From an uncultured Verrucomicrobiota bacterium (GTDB taxonomy: Bacteria > Verrucomicrobiota > Verrucomicrobiia > Limisphaerales > UBA9464), in NCBI GenBank assembly GCA_903907995.1, contig CAIVQH010000040.1:41207-105206 (forward strand): a stretch of 64,000 nucleotides of DNA, read 5' to 3'. The position numbers were made by a program, and so were the translations under genes. The notes below the pieces were generated by a model, which was not told where the DNA came from, made no database searches, and was given only the letters and a program-made list of their open reading frames with translations. The stretch's first letter is position 1. Each line of letters begins with the position of its first letter. Positions 50,789 to 60,848 of this stretch are shown piece after piece.

Positions 50789-51655
50789 ATGGTGAAGACA
50801 GCCGTCAATGTCTGGCTGCGGCGCGGCGGGAAGACGCTTTGGCAGCGGTTTCTGGCGCAAAGCACCGAATGGAAGCTGCACTGGCTGCTGCGGCTCGGCG
50901 TAGGCATGGAGTTCGTCGGCCATGGTGCTTGCGGCCTGCACACGAAGGCGGGATGGCTGCCCTACTTCGGGGTCTTCGCCATTCCCGAGGCGATGGCCTG
51001 GAAGATCATGCCTTGGGTGGGCGCGATGGACGTGGCCCTCGGCCTCTCGGCGCTGCTCGCGCCCCGGCGGGCGGTGCTGCTCTACATGGGCGTGTGGGGT
51101 GCCTTCACGGCCCTGCTGCGGCCGGCGGCGGGCGAAGGCTGGTTTGAAGCCATTGAGCGCGCCTACAACTACGGGGTGCCCTTTGCGTTCCTGCTGCTTC
51201 ACGGCTGGGCCACGGGCCGCCGAGACTGGTTCGCTGTCCTGCGGACAGTCCCGGCGCTTACGCCGGAACGGGAACGGGCGCTCCGCTGGCTGCTCCGCGC
51301 CGTGGTGGGGCTGATGCTCATCGGGCACGGCGGGTTCGGCCCGTTCCTGGCAAAGAAGAACCTGCTCGGCTTCTACGATGCGGTCGGGCTGGACCATCTT
51401 GGGCTGCCGCTGGAAACCATCCGCGCCGGAATCGGCTTCCTCGAAATTGGCCTCGGGGTGACCGTATTCCTTGTGCGCAGCCCGCGCTTCTTTGCCAGCG
51501 TGTGCCTGTGGAAGATCACCACCGAATCACTCTTCCTCGTGGCCTCCGCTCCGCTGGCCTGTTGGGAGATCATCGAGCGCGGCGGCAGCTACGTCGCCCC
51601 GCTGGCCGTGCTCTGCTTGCTGCTCCACGAGCGCCGCAGGACCGCCACTGATTAA
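50789..51655 (+). CDS. Duplicated DoxX-like membrane protein
   Basis: 288 aa with about eight hydrophobic helices in two similar halves. LLRLGVGMEFVGHGACGL (about 33-50) corresponds to LLRAVVGLMLIGHGGFGP (about 170-187), and each is followed by the family's G/W-rich helices (AMDVALGLSALLAP, FLEIGLGVTVFLV). DoxX-type proteins are linked to redox and quinone metabolism and to oxidative stress. It follows the haloperoxidase-like gene by 14 bases, probably as one operon, so a link to halogen or peroxide chemistry can be imagined but is not shown. Confidence 0.65.
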   Translation: MVKTAVNVWLRRGGKTLWQRFLAQSTEWKLHWLLRLGVGMEFVGHGACGLHTKAGWLPYFGVFAIPEAMAWKIMPWVGAMDVALGLSALLAPRRAVLLYMGVWGAFTALLRPAAGEGWFEAIERAYNYGVPFAFLLLHGWATGRRDWFAVLRTVPALTPERERALRWLLRAVVGLMLIGHGGFGPFLAKKNLLGFYDAVGLDHLGLPLETIRAGIGFLEIGLGVTVFLVRSPRFFASVCLWKITTESLFLVASAPLACWEIIERGGSYVAPLAVLCLLLHERRRTATD

Positions 51656-51839
51656 ATTTACTGGTGAGCCCAGGGGCCGGACTTCCATCCGACCCCTTCT
51701 GCTTTGTCACTCCCAATCCGGAACGATGTGCCGTCACGACGCCGGCACCTGTTGATTTCCTCCAAGACCTTCCTTCCCGCGCCTGCCAGCCTCACCGCAG
51801 TTCACTGGCTGACTGATTGCTGATTCACTGTCTCACCGC

Positions 51840-52751
51840 ATGAAACCCCACTGGTCCGGAGTCTTCCCCGCCATCACCACGCAGCTGCACAAGGACGGCT
51901 CGCTCAATCTCGACGCGACGGCCGCCCACGCCGATGCGCTCATCCGGTCCGGTATCACCGGGCTGATTTTCCTCGGCTCGCTCGGTGAAAACCAGTCGCT
52001 CACCGCCGACGAGAAACGCCTCGTGATGACCGAGATGGTGAAGTTCGTGTTTGGCCGCGTGCCGGTGCTCAGCGGCGTGGCCGAGAGCAGTGTGGCCGAG
52101 GCCTGCCGTTACGCGCGGGACCTGGAGGAGCTCGGCGCCGACGGCTACATGCTCATGCCGCCGATGATCTACAAGTCGCCGGACCCTCGCGAATCGCTCC
52201 ACCATTTCCGCACCGTCGCGCAGTCCTCCGGGCTGCCGGTGATGATCTACAACAACCCCCTCAGCTACGGGCACGACCTCACGCCCGAGCTGTTCGCCGA
52301 GCTGGCCAGCCAGAAGAACTTCGTCGCGCTCAAGGAATCCTCCGGGAACACCCGCCGCATTACCGACATGCACAATATCGTCGGCGACCGCTACGCCATC
52401 TTCACCGGCGTGGACGACCTGGCCCTCGAATGCGCGATCCTCGGCATCGATGGATGGGTGGCCGGCAGCGGCATCGCCTTCCCGGCGGAAAACCAGCACT
52501 TCTGGGAACTCACCCGCCGTGGCGAATGGGACCAGGCGCGCGAACTCTACCGCTGGTTTACGCCGCTGCTGCACCTCGATACGCACCCGAAATTCGTCCA
52601 GTACATCAAGCTGGCCGTGCAGGAGGCCGGCCTGGGCAAGGAATGGGTCCGCGCCCCGCGCCTCGCGCTCACCGGGGCGGAGCGAAAGACGGTGCTCAAG
52701 GTCATCCACGATGGCCTCGCGAAACGGCCGAAGGTGCCGAAGCGGAAGTGA
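51840..52751 (+). CDS. DapA-family (DHDPS/NAL) lyase
   Basis: 303 aa TIM-barrel aldolase. GSLGENQSLT replaces the typical 'GTTGE.PTL' loop. The Schiff-base lysine is in FVALKESSG and the Tyr in MIYNNPLSYG. Length and motifs fit dihydrodipicolinate synthase or N-acetylneuraminate/hydroxyproline-type lyases. The lack of lysine genes nearby and the altered GTTGE loop make a catabolic 2-oxo-acid aldolase as likely as DapA. It lies immediately before the insertion sequence; its stop is 44 bases from the left IS end. Confidence 0.85.
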   Translation: MKPHWSGVFPAITTQLHKDGSLNLDATAAHADALIRSGITGLIFLGSLGENQSLTADEKRLVMTEMVKFVFGRVPVLSGVAESSVAEACRYARDLEELGADGYMLMPPMIYKSPDPRESLHHFRTVAQSSGLPVMIYNNPLSYGHDLTPELFAELASQKNFVALKESSGNTRRITDMHNIVGDRYAIFTGVDDLALECAILGIDGWVAGSGIAFPAENQHFWELTRRGEWDQARELYRWFTPLLHLDTHPKFVQYIKLAVQEAGLGKEWVRAPRLALTGAERKTVLKVIHDGLAKRPKVPKRK

Positions 52752-52795
52752 GCTGCCAACTTACACGAAGTCCATCGTAGTAGGACGGGCGTCCG

Positions 52796-54116
52796 GTTCG
52801 GGGACAACACATCGAGGACAGGGAAGGGACAGGACATCGAGGACAGCTGAGGCTGGGCATGTTGCGGTGTGCGGATGCCTTGGAATTCATCCTCGTTGGT
52901 GGAACAGCGACATCGATTCGTGTTGGAAGCGCTGCGGGAACGGGAACCGTTCGCCGCCTTGTGCCGGCGGCATCGTCTGGCGCGGAGCTGCGGCTACAAG
53001 TGGCTGGCGCGCTTCCGGGAGAGCGGGGTGCGGGGGCTGCTCGACCGGCCGCGCACGCCGGCCCGTTCGCCCCGGCGGCTGGCGCCACGCTGGCAGACGG
53101 CCCTGCGCCGTCTGCGGGCCCGGCGGCCGACATGGGGGCCGAAGAAGCTGCGCCGGCAGCTGCAGGTCGAACATCCCCGTGCCCGGCTGCCCTCGGCGCG
53201 CACCCTCGGCCGGTGGCTGCGCCGCTGGGGCCTGAACCGGCCGCCCCGCCGGCGGGCCCGGTCCGGTCCGCCGCTGCGCCGGCCGGGACGCACGGTGCCG
53301 CAGGCCCCGCATGACGTGTGGACCGTAGACTTCAAGGGCTGGTTCCGCACCCGCGACGGCACGCGGGTCGAGCCGCTCACGGTGCGCGACGCGGCCAGCC
53401 GTTTCCTCCTGTGCTGCCGGCTGCTGCCCAGCCAGGCCGACGAGCCCGTCCGGCGCGTGTTCCGGCGGCTGTTCGGCCGGCACGGCCTGCCCCGAGCCAT
53501 CCGCTGTGACAACGGCGCGCCCTTCGGCGGCTGCGGGCCGCGCGGGCTCTCGCGCCTGAGCGTGTGGTGGCGCCGCCTGGGCATCCGGGTCGAGTTCGGC
53601 TGGCGGGCCCACCCCGAGGACAACGCCGCCCACGAGCAGATGCACGCGGTCTACCAGCGCGAGGTCGCCGCCCTGCCGGCGGCCAACCCGGCGGCCCAGC
53701 AGCGCCGGACCGACCGGTGGCGGCGGCGTTTCAACCACGAGCGCCCCCACGAGGCGCTCGCCCTGCGGACCCCGGCGGCAGCCTACCGGGCCAATCGTCG
53801 CCAACTGCCGCGGCGGCTGCCACGGTGGCGGTATCCCCACGGCTGGCCCATGCGCACGCCCAACCGGCGGGGCTACGTGCGCTGGCAGGGCCGCAGCCGC
53901 TTTCTCGGGCGCGCCTTCGCGGGTGAACGGCTCGGGTTCAGGCCCCTCACCCAGCGACGGTGGGCTGTCCATCTGGGCCCGGATCTGCTCGGCCATCTCC
54001 ACGCGGCAGACACCCATGACGGCCTGCGTCCCGTACGACTCACACCGCAGCACGCCTAGCCCCAGGTGTCCTCGATGTCTTGGGCCTGTCCTGTCCTCGA
54101 TGTGTTGTCCCCGAAC
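52796..54116 (+). mobile_element. IS481-family insertion sequence
   Basis: 1321 bases with perfect 27-base terminal inverted repeats (52796-52822 and 54090-54116, starting GTTCGGGGACAACACATCGA). Additional subterminal copies of GACATCGAGGACA lie inside the left (about 52831) and right (about 54070) ends and may be transposase sites. It contains one intact transposase gene. Termini with GGGGACAACA are unusual next to the TGT ends typical of IS481. It has no recognisable target site duplication. Confidence 0.9.
52875..54059 (+). CDS. IS481-family transposase
   Basis: 394 aa from the ATG at 52875 (MPWNSSSLVEQRHRFV, as in other IS481 transposases). The N-terminal helix-turn-helix is FAALCRRHRLARSCGYKWLARF. 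The DDE catalytic core has Asp in DVWTVDFKGWF (about 152), Asp in AIRCDNGAPF (about 212) and Glu in DNAAHEQMH (about 254). The C-terminal part (RRFNHERPHEAL) is also typical. The gene is very Arg- and GC-rich, unlike its neighbours, and has no frameshift, so the element is potentially active. Confidence 0.95.
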   Translation: MPWNSSSLVEQRHRFVLEALREREPFAALCRRHRLARSCGYKWLARFRESGVRGLLDRPRTPARSPRRLAPRWQTALRRLRARRPTWGPKKLRRQLQVEHPRARLPSARTLGRWLRRWGLNRPPRRRARSGPPLRRPGRTVPQAPHDVWTVDFKGWFRTRDGTRVEPLTVRDAASRFLLCCRLLPSQADEPVRRVFRRLFGRHGLPRAIRCDNGAPFGGCGPRGLSRLSVWWRRLGIRVEFGWRAHPEDNAAHEQMHAVYQREVAALPAANPAAQQRRTDRWRRRFNHERPHEALALRTPAAAYRANRRQLPRRLPRWRYPHGWPMRTPNRRGYVRWQGRSRFLGRAFAGERLGFRPLTQRRWAVHLGPDLLGHLHAADTHDGLRPVRLTPQHA

Positions 54117-54165
54117 GGGACGCCCGTCCTACTATGGGCGAAGCCGGCCTCCGAGAGGCGGAAAG

Positions 54166-55212
54166 CTATTTCCCCATAGGCGCGTCCATGCCGTACACGA
54201 GGATTTTGAAGCTGCCTGGCACCATGCGGCCGCGGCGCTGGCCCTCGGCCGGGGCCTCGAATTTTGCCGCGGCCAGGTAGATGCGGTGCGTGCGCGGATC
54301 GAGCGTCATGGTGCGGGCACCGCGCTCGGTCTTGAGCGTCTGCACGACGGTGAGTTTGTCCGGCGAATCCTCGTGCGCGATCGTGACCGTGCCTTCGCCA
54401 CAGGAGGCGAAGGCGAGCTGGGTTCCGGGATCAAAGGCGTTGGCATCCACCCCGTTGCCGATGGGAACGCTCGCCACCACTTTCCCGGTGGTGCTGTCCA
54501 TCATCGCCACCGTCTTGCTGCCGCCACAGCCCAGGAAAAGCCGGTGATGCACCACGTCGATGGCCATGCCCGAGGCTTCCTCGGCCGGGGCGATCGGCCA
54601 TCGGTTCACGACGGCGTGGGTCTTGGTGTCGATGGCGACCACCTCGTTTTTGTCCTCCAGGTTGTCATAGACCCGCCCGGCCGACGGATCGGCCACGGCA
54701 AACTCGGGCTTGCCGCCGAGCGGGATCGTGGCGACGACCTTGCCCGATTTCGCGTCAATCACGGTCGCCGACTGCCCGCCTCCGTTGAACATGTAGGCCT
54801 CCTGCTGCCCCGGCTCGTAGAGCATGCCGTCGGGATTTCCGCCGGTCTCCACTTTCGAAAGGGTCGCGAGGGTTTTCAGGTCGATGATGCCCGCCTTGTT
54901 CTCCCGGCCGTTGCTGGAAAATCCGCGCCCGAGCTCCGGAGCCACCGCGAGCCCGTGAACCCCCGGCGTGTCGCCGATCTCGCCCACCACCTTGTCCTGG
55001 TCGATGTCGATGACCACGACCTGGGAGGTATGACTGACGTAAAGCCGGCGACCGGCCTCATCCACCGTCAGGTAGTCCCAGCCGCCCTCACCGCTTATGG
55101 GGATTTCCTTGAGGAAATGATAAGGCCCATCAGCCGCGGACGAACTGACCGCGTTCAGGCCCAGAAAGGCAACGGTGAGCAGGGGGAGAGACAGACGGAA
55201 ATTTGGGTGCAT
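54166..55212 (-). CDS. Secreted YncE-like beta-propeller protein
   Basis: 348 aa from the ATG at 55212, with a signal peptide (LSLPLLTVAFLGLNAVSSSA). The YVTN/YncE-type propeller repeats are clear: RRLYVSHTSQVVVIDIDQDK, KVVGEIGDTPGVHGLAVAP and AGIIDLKTLATL.VETGGNPDGML, through KTVAMMDSTTGKVV. Blades of about 40 residues occupy the entire protein. Such proteins bind ligands or protein partners; no catalytic residues are visible. It is transcribed towards the insertion sequence, which lies 50 bases beyond its stop. Confidence 0.87.
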   Translation of the reverse strand: MHPNFRLSLPLLTVAFLGLNAVSSSAADGPYHFLKEIPISGEGGWDYLTVDEAGRRLYVSHTSQVVVIDIDQDKVVGEIGDTPGVHGLAVAPELGRGFSSNGRENKAGIIDLKTLATLSKVETGGNPDGMLYEPGQQEAYMFNGGGQSATVIDAKSGKVVATIPLGGKPEFAVADPSAGRVYDNLEDKNEVVAIDTKTHAVVNRWPIAPAEEASGMAIDVVHHRLFLGCGGSKTVAMMDSTTGKVVASVPIGNGVDANAFDPGTQLAFASCGEGTVTIAHEDSPDKLTVVQTLKTERGARTMTLDPRTHRIYLAAAKFEAPAEGQRRGRMVPGSFKILVYGMDAPMGK

Positions 55213-55387
55213 GGGGAGAAAGCGTTGGAGACAGCAGTGCCTCATCTAAGGACCGCCACCCATCGGATCCCTACAAGCCGGCATGACAGTTCTGTCATCC
55301 TCCCGGCCGCTCCGTGACCGAACCGTGGGCGCATCTGTTCATCGTGGTCAGCCGCTGACTATGGAGGAAATGTCGCCGCCGATGAAC

Positions 55388-55604
55388 GCGGGCCCTTCTC
55401 CCTCACCTTGATCCTCTCCCGCTGGGAGAGGAAACCGCCAGGAATGCTGCGGGCTGACTGGCAGCTTCACCGGCCAATCCCGCGCCTGCCTTCGCCGATG
55501 GGCTGGCGACGATTCCCCCTCTACCAGCGGGAGAGGGCGGGGGTGAGGGAGAACGGCCACCCGATTCGGCCCGCGCTCCCATTGCCCGAGGCCAACCAAG
55601 CTGA
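55388..55604. repeat. Family B dispersed repeat, copy 2 (opposite orientation)
   Basis: Near-identical to the reverse complement of 2410-2620 over about 210 bases: CTCTCCCGCTGGGAGAGG, then GGCGGTTTCC/GGAAACCGCC, then GGATTGGCCGG/CCGGCCAATCC. It fills the gap upstream of the peroxiredoxin gene. The remaining bases 55213-55387 and 55605-55703 show no gene; the latter should hold the peroxiredoxin promoter. Confidence 0.85.
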
Positions 55605-55703
55605 AAAGACGCACCCGGTCCGACTGCTGGCGGGTGCGGGATTGCCAACCTGCCACCGTCCGATACGCTCCGCGCCCATAACACGACAATTCAACAGCAC
55701 GAT

Positions 55704-56339
55704 ATGGCACTTCGACTTGGCGACATCGCTCCCGACTTCACGGCGGACACCACCGACGGCACGATCACCTTCCACCAGTGGCTGGGTGATTCCTGGGGCA
55801 TCCTTTTCTCCCATCCGGCGGACTACACGCCCGTCTGCACGACCGAACTCGGCGCGACCGCGAAGCTCAAGACGGAGTTTGCGAAGCGCAACGTGAAGGT
55901 CGCCGCCGTGAGCGTGGACCCCATCGAGTCGCACCGCGGCTGGGTTGGTGACATCAACGAGACGCAGTGCACCACGGTGAATTTCCCGATCATTGCCGAT
56001 TCGCAGCGCGTCGTCGCCACGGCCTACGACATGATCCACCCGAACGCCGACGACAAGGCCACCGTGCGCTCTGTCTTCGTCATCGGGCCCGACAAGAAGA
56101 TCAAGCTCACCCTCACCTACCCGGCCTCGACCGGCCGCAATTTCCTGGAGCTGATCCGCGTGATCGACTCGCTGCAGCTCACCGCGAAGTTCCGCGTGGC
56201 CACGCCCGCCGACTGGAAGGACGGCGAGGACTGCATCATCACGCCCGCGGTGAAGGACGCCGAGGCGGAGACGCTCTTCCCGAAGGGCATGCGGAAGGTG
56301 AAGCCGTACCTCCGCTACACACCGCAGCCGAACAAGTAG
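55704..56339 (+). CDS. 1-Cys peroxiredoxin (Prx6 type)
   Basis: 211 aa. The peroxidatic cysteine is in the PVCTTELG motif (about residue 46-53), preceded by SHPADYTP. GTITFHQWLGDSWGILFSHPAD and VKVAAVSVDPIESHRGWV mark the Prx6 group, and a typical extended C-terminus (WKDGEDCIITPAV, PKGMRKVKPYLRYTPQP) follows. It reduces hydrogen peroxide and alkyl peroxides in the cytoplasm. A phosphatase gene follows after 6 bases in the same direction. No OxyR-type site is identifiable by eye. Confidence 0.95.
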   Translation: MALRLGDIAPDFTADTTDGTITFHQWLGDSWGILFSHPADYTPVCTTELGATAKLKTEFAKRNVKVAAVSVDPIESHRGWVGDINETQCTTVNFPIIADSQRVVATAYDMIHPNADDKATVRSVFVIGPDKKIKLTLTYPASTGRNFLELIRVIDSLQLTAKFRVATPADWKDGEDCIITPAVKDAEAETLFPKGMRKVKPYLRYTPQPNK

Positions 56340-56345
56340 CCGGCC

Positions 56346-56837
56346 ATGGCCCGGCACTATCAGCCTTTCTATTGGGTGATTCCCGGCAAGCTGGCAGGGA
56401 TGCCGTTTCCACAGCTCGACCCGCGACGACAGCGGGCGGGCGGTGCCAGTTTGGTTGCTTACGACGATGATCTGCCGCTGCTGCACGCCGCCGGCATCCG
56501 GGGCATCGCCAGCCTGGTCGAACATCCGGCGGTGACGGATGTTTATGCCGGCGCCGGGTTTTCCGCCCGCAGTCTCCCGATCTCCGACGGCTTTGCGCCC
56601 ACCCGGCGGCAGGTGGAGGAATTCGTCACGTTCGTTGATGACCTCAATGCAAGCGGGCAGGCGGTAGCGGTGCACTGCCACGCCGGCCTGGGCCGGACCG
56701 GCACCATGCTTGCCGCCTACCTGATCACCAAGGGCAGCTCTGTGCCGGAGGCGATCGCGCAGGTGCGGGCGGCGCAGCCCTCCGCTATTGAGACCCGGCG
56801 ACAAGTGGAGTTTCTGCACCAGCTCGCGATGAAGTGA
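56346..56837 (+). CDS. Dual-specificity/tyrosine phosphatase-like protein
   Basis: 163 aa. The active-site P-loop HCHAGLGRTGTMLAAYLI (about residues 109-126) contains the catalytic Cys and Arg. SLVEHPAVTDVYAGAGF supplies the preceding strand and an Asp-bearing loop (ISDGFAPT) could be the general acid. The length fits small protein phosphatases. The gene directly follows the peroxiredoxin, probably in one transcript, so a stress-related role is reasonable but unproven. Its substrate may be protein, lipid or nucleotide. Confidence 0.87.
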   Translation: MARHYQPFYWVIPGKLAGMPFPQLDPRRQRAGGASLVAYDDDLPLLHAAGIRGIASLVEHPAVTDVYAGAGFSARSLPISDGFAPTRRQVEEFVTFVDDLNASGQAVAVHCHAGLGRTGTMLAAYLITKGSSVPEAIAQVRAAQPSAIETRRQVEFLHQLAMK

Positions 56838-56950
56838 CCTTGCCTTGGGCGGTGTTTGACGCAGCAAACGGCAACCATTCCCAAGACAGCCGCCGAGGAC
56901 GCTGGCACGCTGCGCCCGTCAGGTCGGAAATTCGGCATCCGTAAAATCTC

Positions 56951-58414
<1,464 letters not shown>

Positions 58415-58419
58415 GCGTT

Positions 58420-58529
58420 CCGGAGCGCGGCTCTGTGAGCCGCAGCAACGTACGAACTGCATGGATTCTAATTGCAGCTCCAGCGCTCGGATGGACGGAG
58501 TTGCTGCGGCTCACAGAGCCGCGCTCCGG
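58420..58529. repeat. Family F inverted repeat with perfect 30-base arms
   Basis: CCGGAGCGCGGCTCTGTGAG... at 58420-58449 is the exact reverse complement of 58500-58529, around 50 bases. It is a MITE-like hairpin directly behind the transporter stop. The gap 58530-58617 otherwise shows nothing certain. Confidence 0.9.
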
Positions 58530-58617
58530 GCGCGATCTGCCGATTGGGCCAAAATCGACAGACCAAGTGGCGTTCGTGCGCTAGCCCGGGGCTCGGAAGA
58601 ATCGCTACTCTGCCGTC

Positions 58618-60009
58618 ATGCTTCAAAGCCTCCTCCGCACCGTATCCCGCCTCGGGTTGCTGCTCTTCGGTCTGGCCGTCCTTTGGAGCCGGACGCTGGC
58701 GGAGGAAGTCACGCCGATTCCCGAGGCGCTCCGGCGGGAGTTCAAGCTCGCCCCCTTTTATCAGAAGCACCTGCCGGTCGGCTCGCTGCTCGTGGTTGGT
58801 TCGACCAACGTCTCGGACAATGCCCTGCGCGAGGCGGCCTGGATCGTGCGCCACATGTTGGAAGGCCGGGAGGACATCCTGGGCGCGATGGCCAGCAATC
58901 ATGTGCGCCTCGCGGTGATGGCCTACAACGAGTTCACGACCGACATCCCGGAGCACTCGCGGCTCACACCGAAAGTCTTCTGGGACCGCCGCGCACGCGG
59001 GCTCGGCGCCACACCCGAGGCTCCGGCCGTGAGCGCCGCCGAGGAGAACCTTCTGTGCTATCCCGGCGACCCCTACTCCACCGAGAACATCTGCATCCAC
59101 GAGTTCGCCCATGCCATCCACCTCACGGGGATGAGTGTCCTGGACCCGACCTTCGATCGCCGGCTCCGCACCAGCTATCAAAGCGCGACCAATCACGGTC
59201 TCTGGCGCAGCACCTACGCGGGCTCCAACCGCGAGGAATACTGGGCCGAGGCCACGCAGTCGTGGTTCGACAACAACCGCGCCAACGACGCCCTGCACAA
59301 CGACATCGACACCCGCGCCAAGCTCAAGGTGTACGATCCGGGCGTTGCCGCGCTCTGCCGGGAGGTCTATGGCGACCGGCCCTGGCGCTATCACAAGCCG
59401 ATGGACCGGCGGGCCGCCGATCGCGCGCATCTCATCGGGTTCGATCCGACCACGTCGCCGCACTTTCGCTGGCGCGCGGCAACGATTCCGGAGCGTCCCC
59501 GCGTGCTCATCCAGACCGCGCGCGGCGACATCGAGGTCGAGCTGGATTACCGGGCCGCGCCGAAGACAGTGGAAAATTTCCTCCGCTACGCCCACGAGGG
59601 GCTTTACGCCGACGGACAATTCTTCCGCACCGTCACCGCCGGCAACCAGCCCACCAACACCGTGAAGATCGCCGTCATCCAGGCGCAGGCGAATCCCGCG
59701 AAGACAAACGAGTACTTCGCCGCCATCCCGCTCGAGCGGACGCGCGACACCGGCCTGCGACATCGCGACGGCACCATCTCGATGGCGCGCGACGGTCCCG
59801 ACAGCGCGCAGGATCACTTCTTCATCTGCGTCGGCGACCAGCCGGAGCTGGATTTCGGGGGCAAACGCAATCCCGACGGCCAGGGCTTCGCCGCCTTCGG
59901 CCGCGTGGTGAAAGGCATGGACATCGTCCGCCAGATCCAGGAACTGCCCGCCGACGGCCAGACGCTGAAGACCCCGGTGAGAATCCAGCGCGCGATCCGG
60001 CGGAATTAG
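58618..60009 (+). CDS. Gluzincin-like metallopeptidase fused to a cyclophilin domain
   Basis: 463 aa with a signal peptide (RLGLLLFGLAVLWSRTLA). N-terminal half (about 30-280): HEFAHAIHL supplies an HExxH zinc motif, and EEYWAEATQSWFDNNR about 40 residues later supplies a likely third ligand. C-terminal half (about 295-460): a cyclophilin-type peptidyl-prolyl isomerase (RVLIQTARGDIEVELDYRAAP, ENFLRYAHEGLYADGQFFRTV, GTISMARDGPDSAQDHFFICVGDQPELDF). The usual cyclophilin Arg and Phe of the active site are kept (FFRTV). The combination suggests an exported protein-quality or maturation enzyme. The protease part could have another role, as no prodomain is visible. Confidence 0.85.
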   Translation: MLQSLLRTVSRLGLLLFGLAVLWSRTLAEEVTPIPEALRREFKLAPFYQKHLPVGSLLVVGSTNVSDNALREAAWIVRHMLEGREDILGAMASNHVRLAVMAYNEFTTDIPEHSRLTPKVFWDRRARGLGATPEAPAVSAAEENLLCYPGDPYSTENICIHEFAHAIHLTGMSVLDPTFDRRLRTSYQSATNHGLWRSTYAGSNREEYWAEATQSWFDNNRANDALHNDIDTRAKLKVYDPGVAALCREVYGDRPWRYHKPMDRRAADRAHLIGFDPTTSPHFRWRAATIPERPRVLIQTARGDIEVELDYRAAPKTVENFLRYAHEGLYADGQFFRTVTAGNQPTNTVKIAVIQAQANPAKTNEYFAAIPLERTRDTGLRHRDGTISMARDGPDSAQDHFFICVGDQPELDFGGKRNPDGQGFAAFGRVVKGMDIVRQIQELPADGQTLKTPVRIQRAIRRN

Positions 60010-60115
60010 ATGGGGCACCCAAAATTCCGGCGCCCGTAGCAACCGACGTGAGGAGGCTCGATCTTGCCGAGGAATATGGAGACTCGCCACCTCCTCTGCT
60101 ATAAGAACGGGCCAA

Positions 60116-60643
60116 ATGAGCGAAGCCGATTGCATTTCCGCTTCTGAAGTTCCCGTTTATGACTCGGGCCGAACACCGTTGTGGCTTCGGTTCCCGGCGA
60201 CTTTGTCCGGGCTGTTGCTGTTGGGTTTTGGTTCGGCGCTCGTGGTGGGCCGGCTGCTCAATGTCAATTTAGGTCCGCCCCTGTCCAATTATCAGGACGC
60301 ACCGTGGTTTTTCTCGATCTTCTGCTTCGTGTTGGGGACGCGTTTGATCATTCTTTGGCATGCCCGAAGCCAGGTCCTGCTGAACGTCAACCGGCATGAG
60401 CTGACCGTGCGGTCAGGTGGCCTCTTTCGTATGATCGAACGCCGCTTTTCCCTGACGGGCACCGGGGTCATCCAGATACGCCAGCTCAAGAAGAGAGGAA
60501 ACGTGGTGGTCTGGAATGTCCGGATGCTGTTTATCGACACTCATACCGAAGACATCGCGCGTTCCCTGTCTCTGGCGCAGAAAGACGCATTGGTGGTGGC
60601 ACTGGAGGCGGCCACCGGGCTGCCGGTGCAACATCACCCCTGA
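60116..60643 (+). CDS. Membrane protein with PH-like domain
   Basis: 175 aa. Two hydrophobic segments at about 24-45 (PATLSGLLLLGFGSALVVGRL) and 63-80 (APWFFSIFCFVLGTRLIILW) are followed by a soluble region with strand-rich pattern (QVLLNVNRHELTVRSGGLFRMIERRFSL, VIQIRQLKKRGNVVVWNVRML) and a final helix. That is the layout of small bacterial PH/YdbT-like proteins. I do not recognise it further. It ends shortly before a dispersed repeat and the converging dnaG gene. Confidence 0.6.
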   Translation: MSEADCISASEVPVYDSGRTPLWLRFPATLSGLLLLGFGSALVVGRLLNVNLGPPLSNYQDAPWFFSIFCFVLGTRLIILWHARSQVLLNVNRHELTVRSGGLFRMIERRFSLTGTGVIQIRQLKKRGNVVVWNVRMLFIDTHTEDIARSLSLAQKDALVVALEAATGLPVQHHP

Positions 60644-60679
60644 CTTGGTTTGGCTCGCGCTGTTCAAGCCGGTCGCGAA

Positions 60680-60840
60680 GTCCGCGAGGTTTTGGAGTGC
60701 GGTGCTGCGGCACCGCTTTGGTCATGGCTACCGGCAAGAGGGCGTGTGGTTCAGCCCTTTGCTCGTTGGTCCGGCGGTCGAAAGCGCCGGAGCACCGGCG
60801 CAGTCCAAGACGCTTCGCGACTTTGTACGTAACCGTGCCA
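60680..60840. repeat. Family D dispersed repeat
   Basis: TTTTGGAGTGCGGTGCTGCGG near 60693 and CCAAGACGCTTCGCGACT near 60807 flank hairpin-forming inner segments (GAAAGCGCCGGAGCACCGGC). The right end matches the segment at 11780-11812. It separates the converging ends of the PH-like gene and dnaG. Confidence 0.7.
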
Positions 60841-60848
60841 CCGCTCAC

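Larger units (their letters stand above)
52780..54132. repeat. Family C hairpin arms flanking the insertion sequence
   Basis: TAGTAGGACGGGCGTCC at 52778-52794 and its exact reverse complement at 54118-54134 lie just outside the two insertion sequence ends. In isolation they would form the arms of a family C hairpin like that at 19472-19570. No target duplication is visible. Confidence 0.8.
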
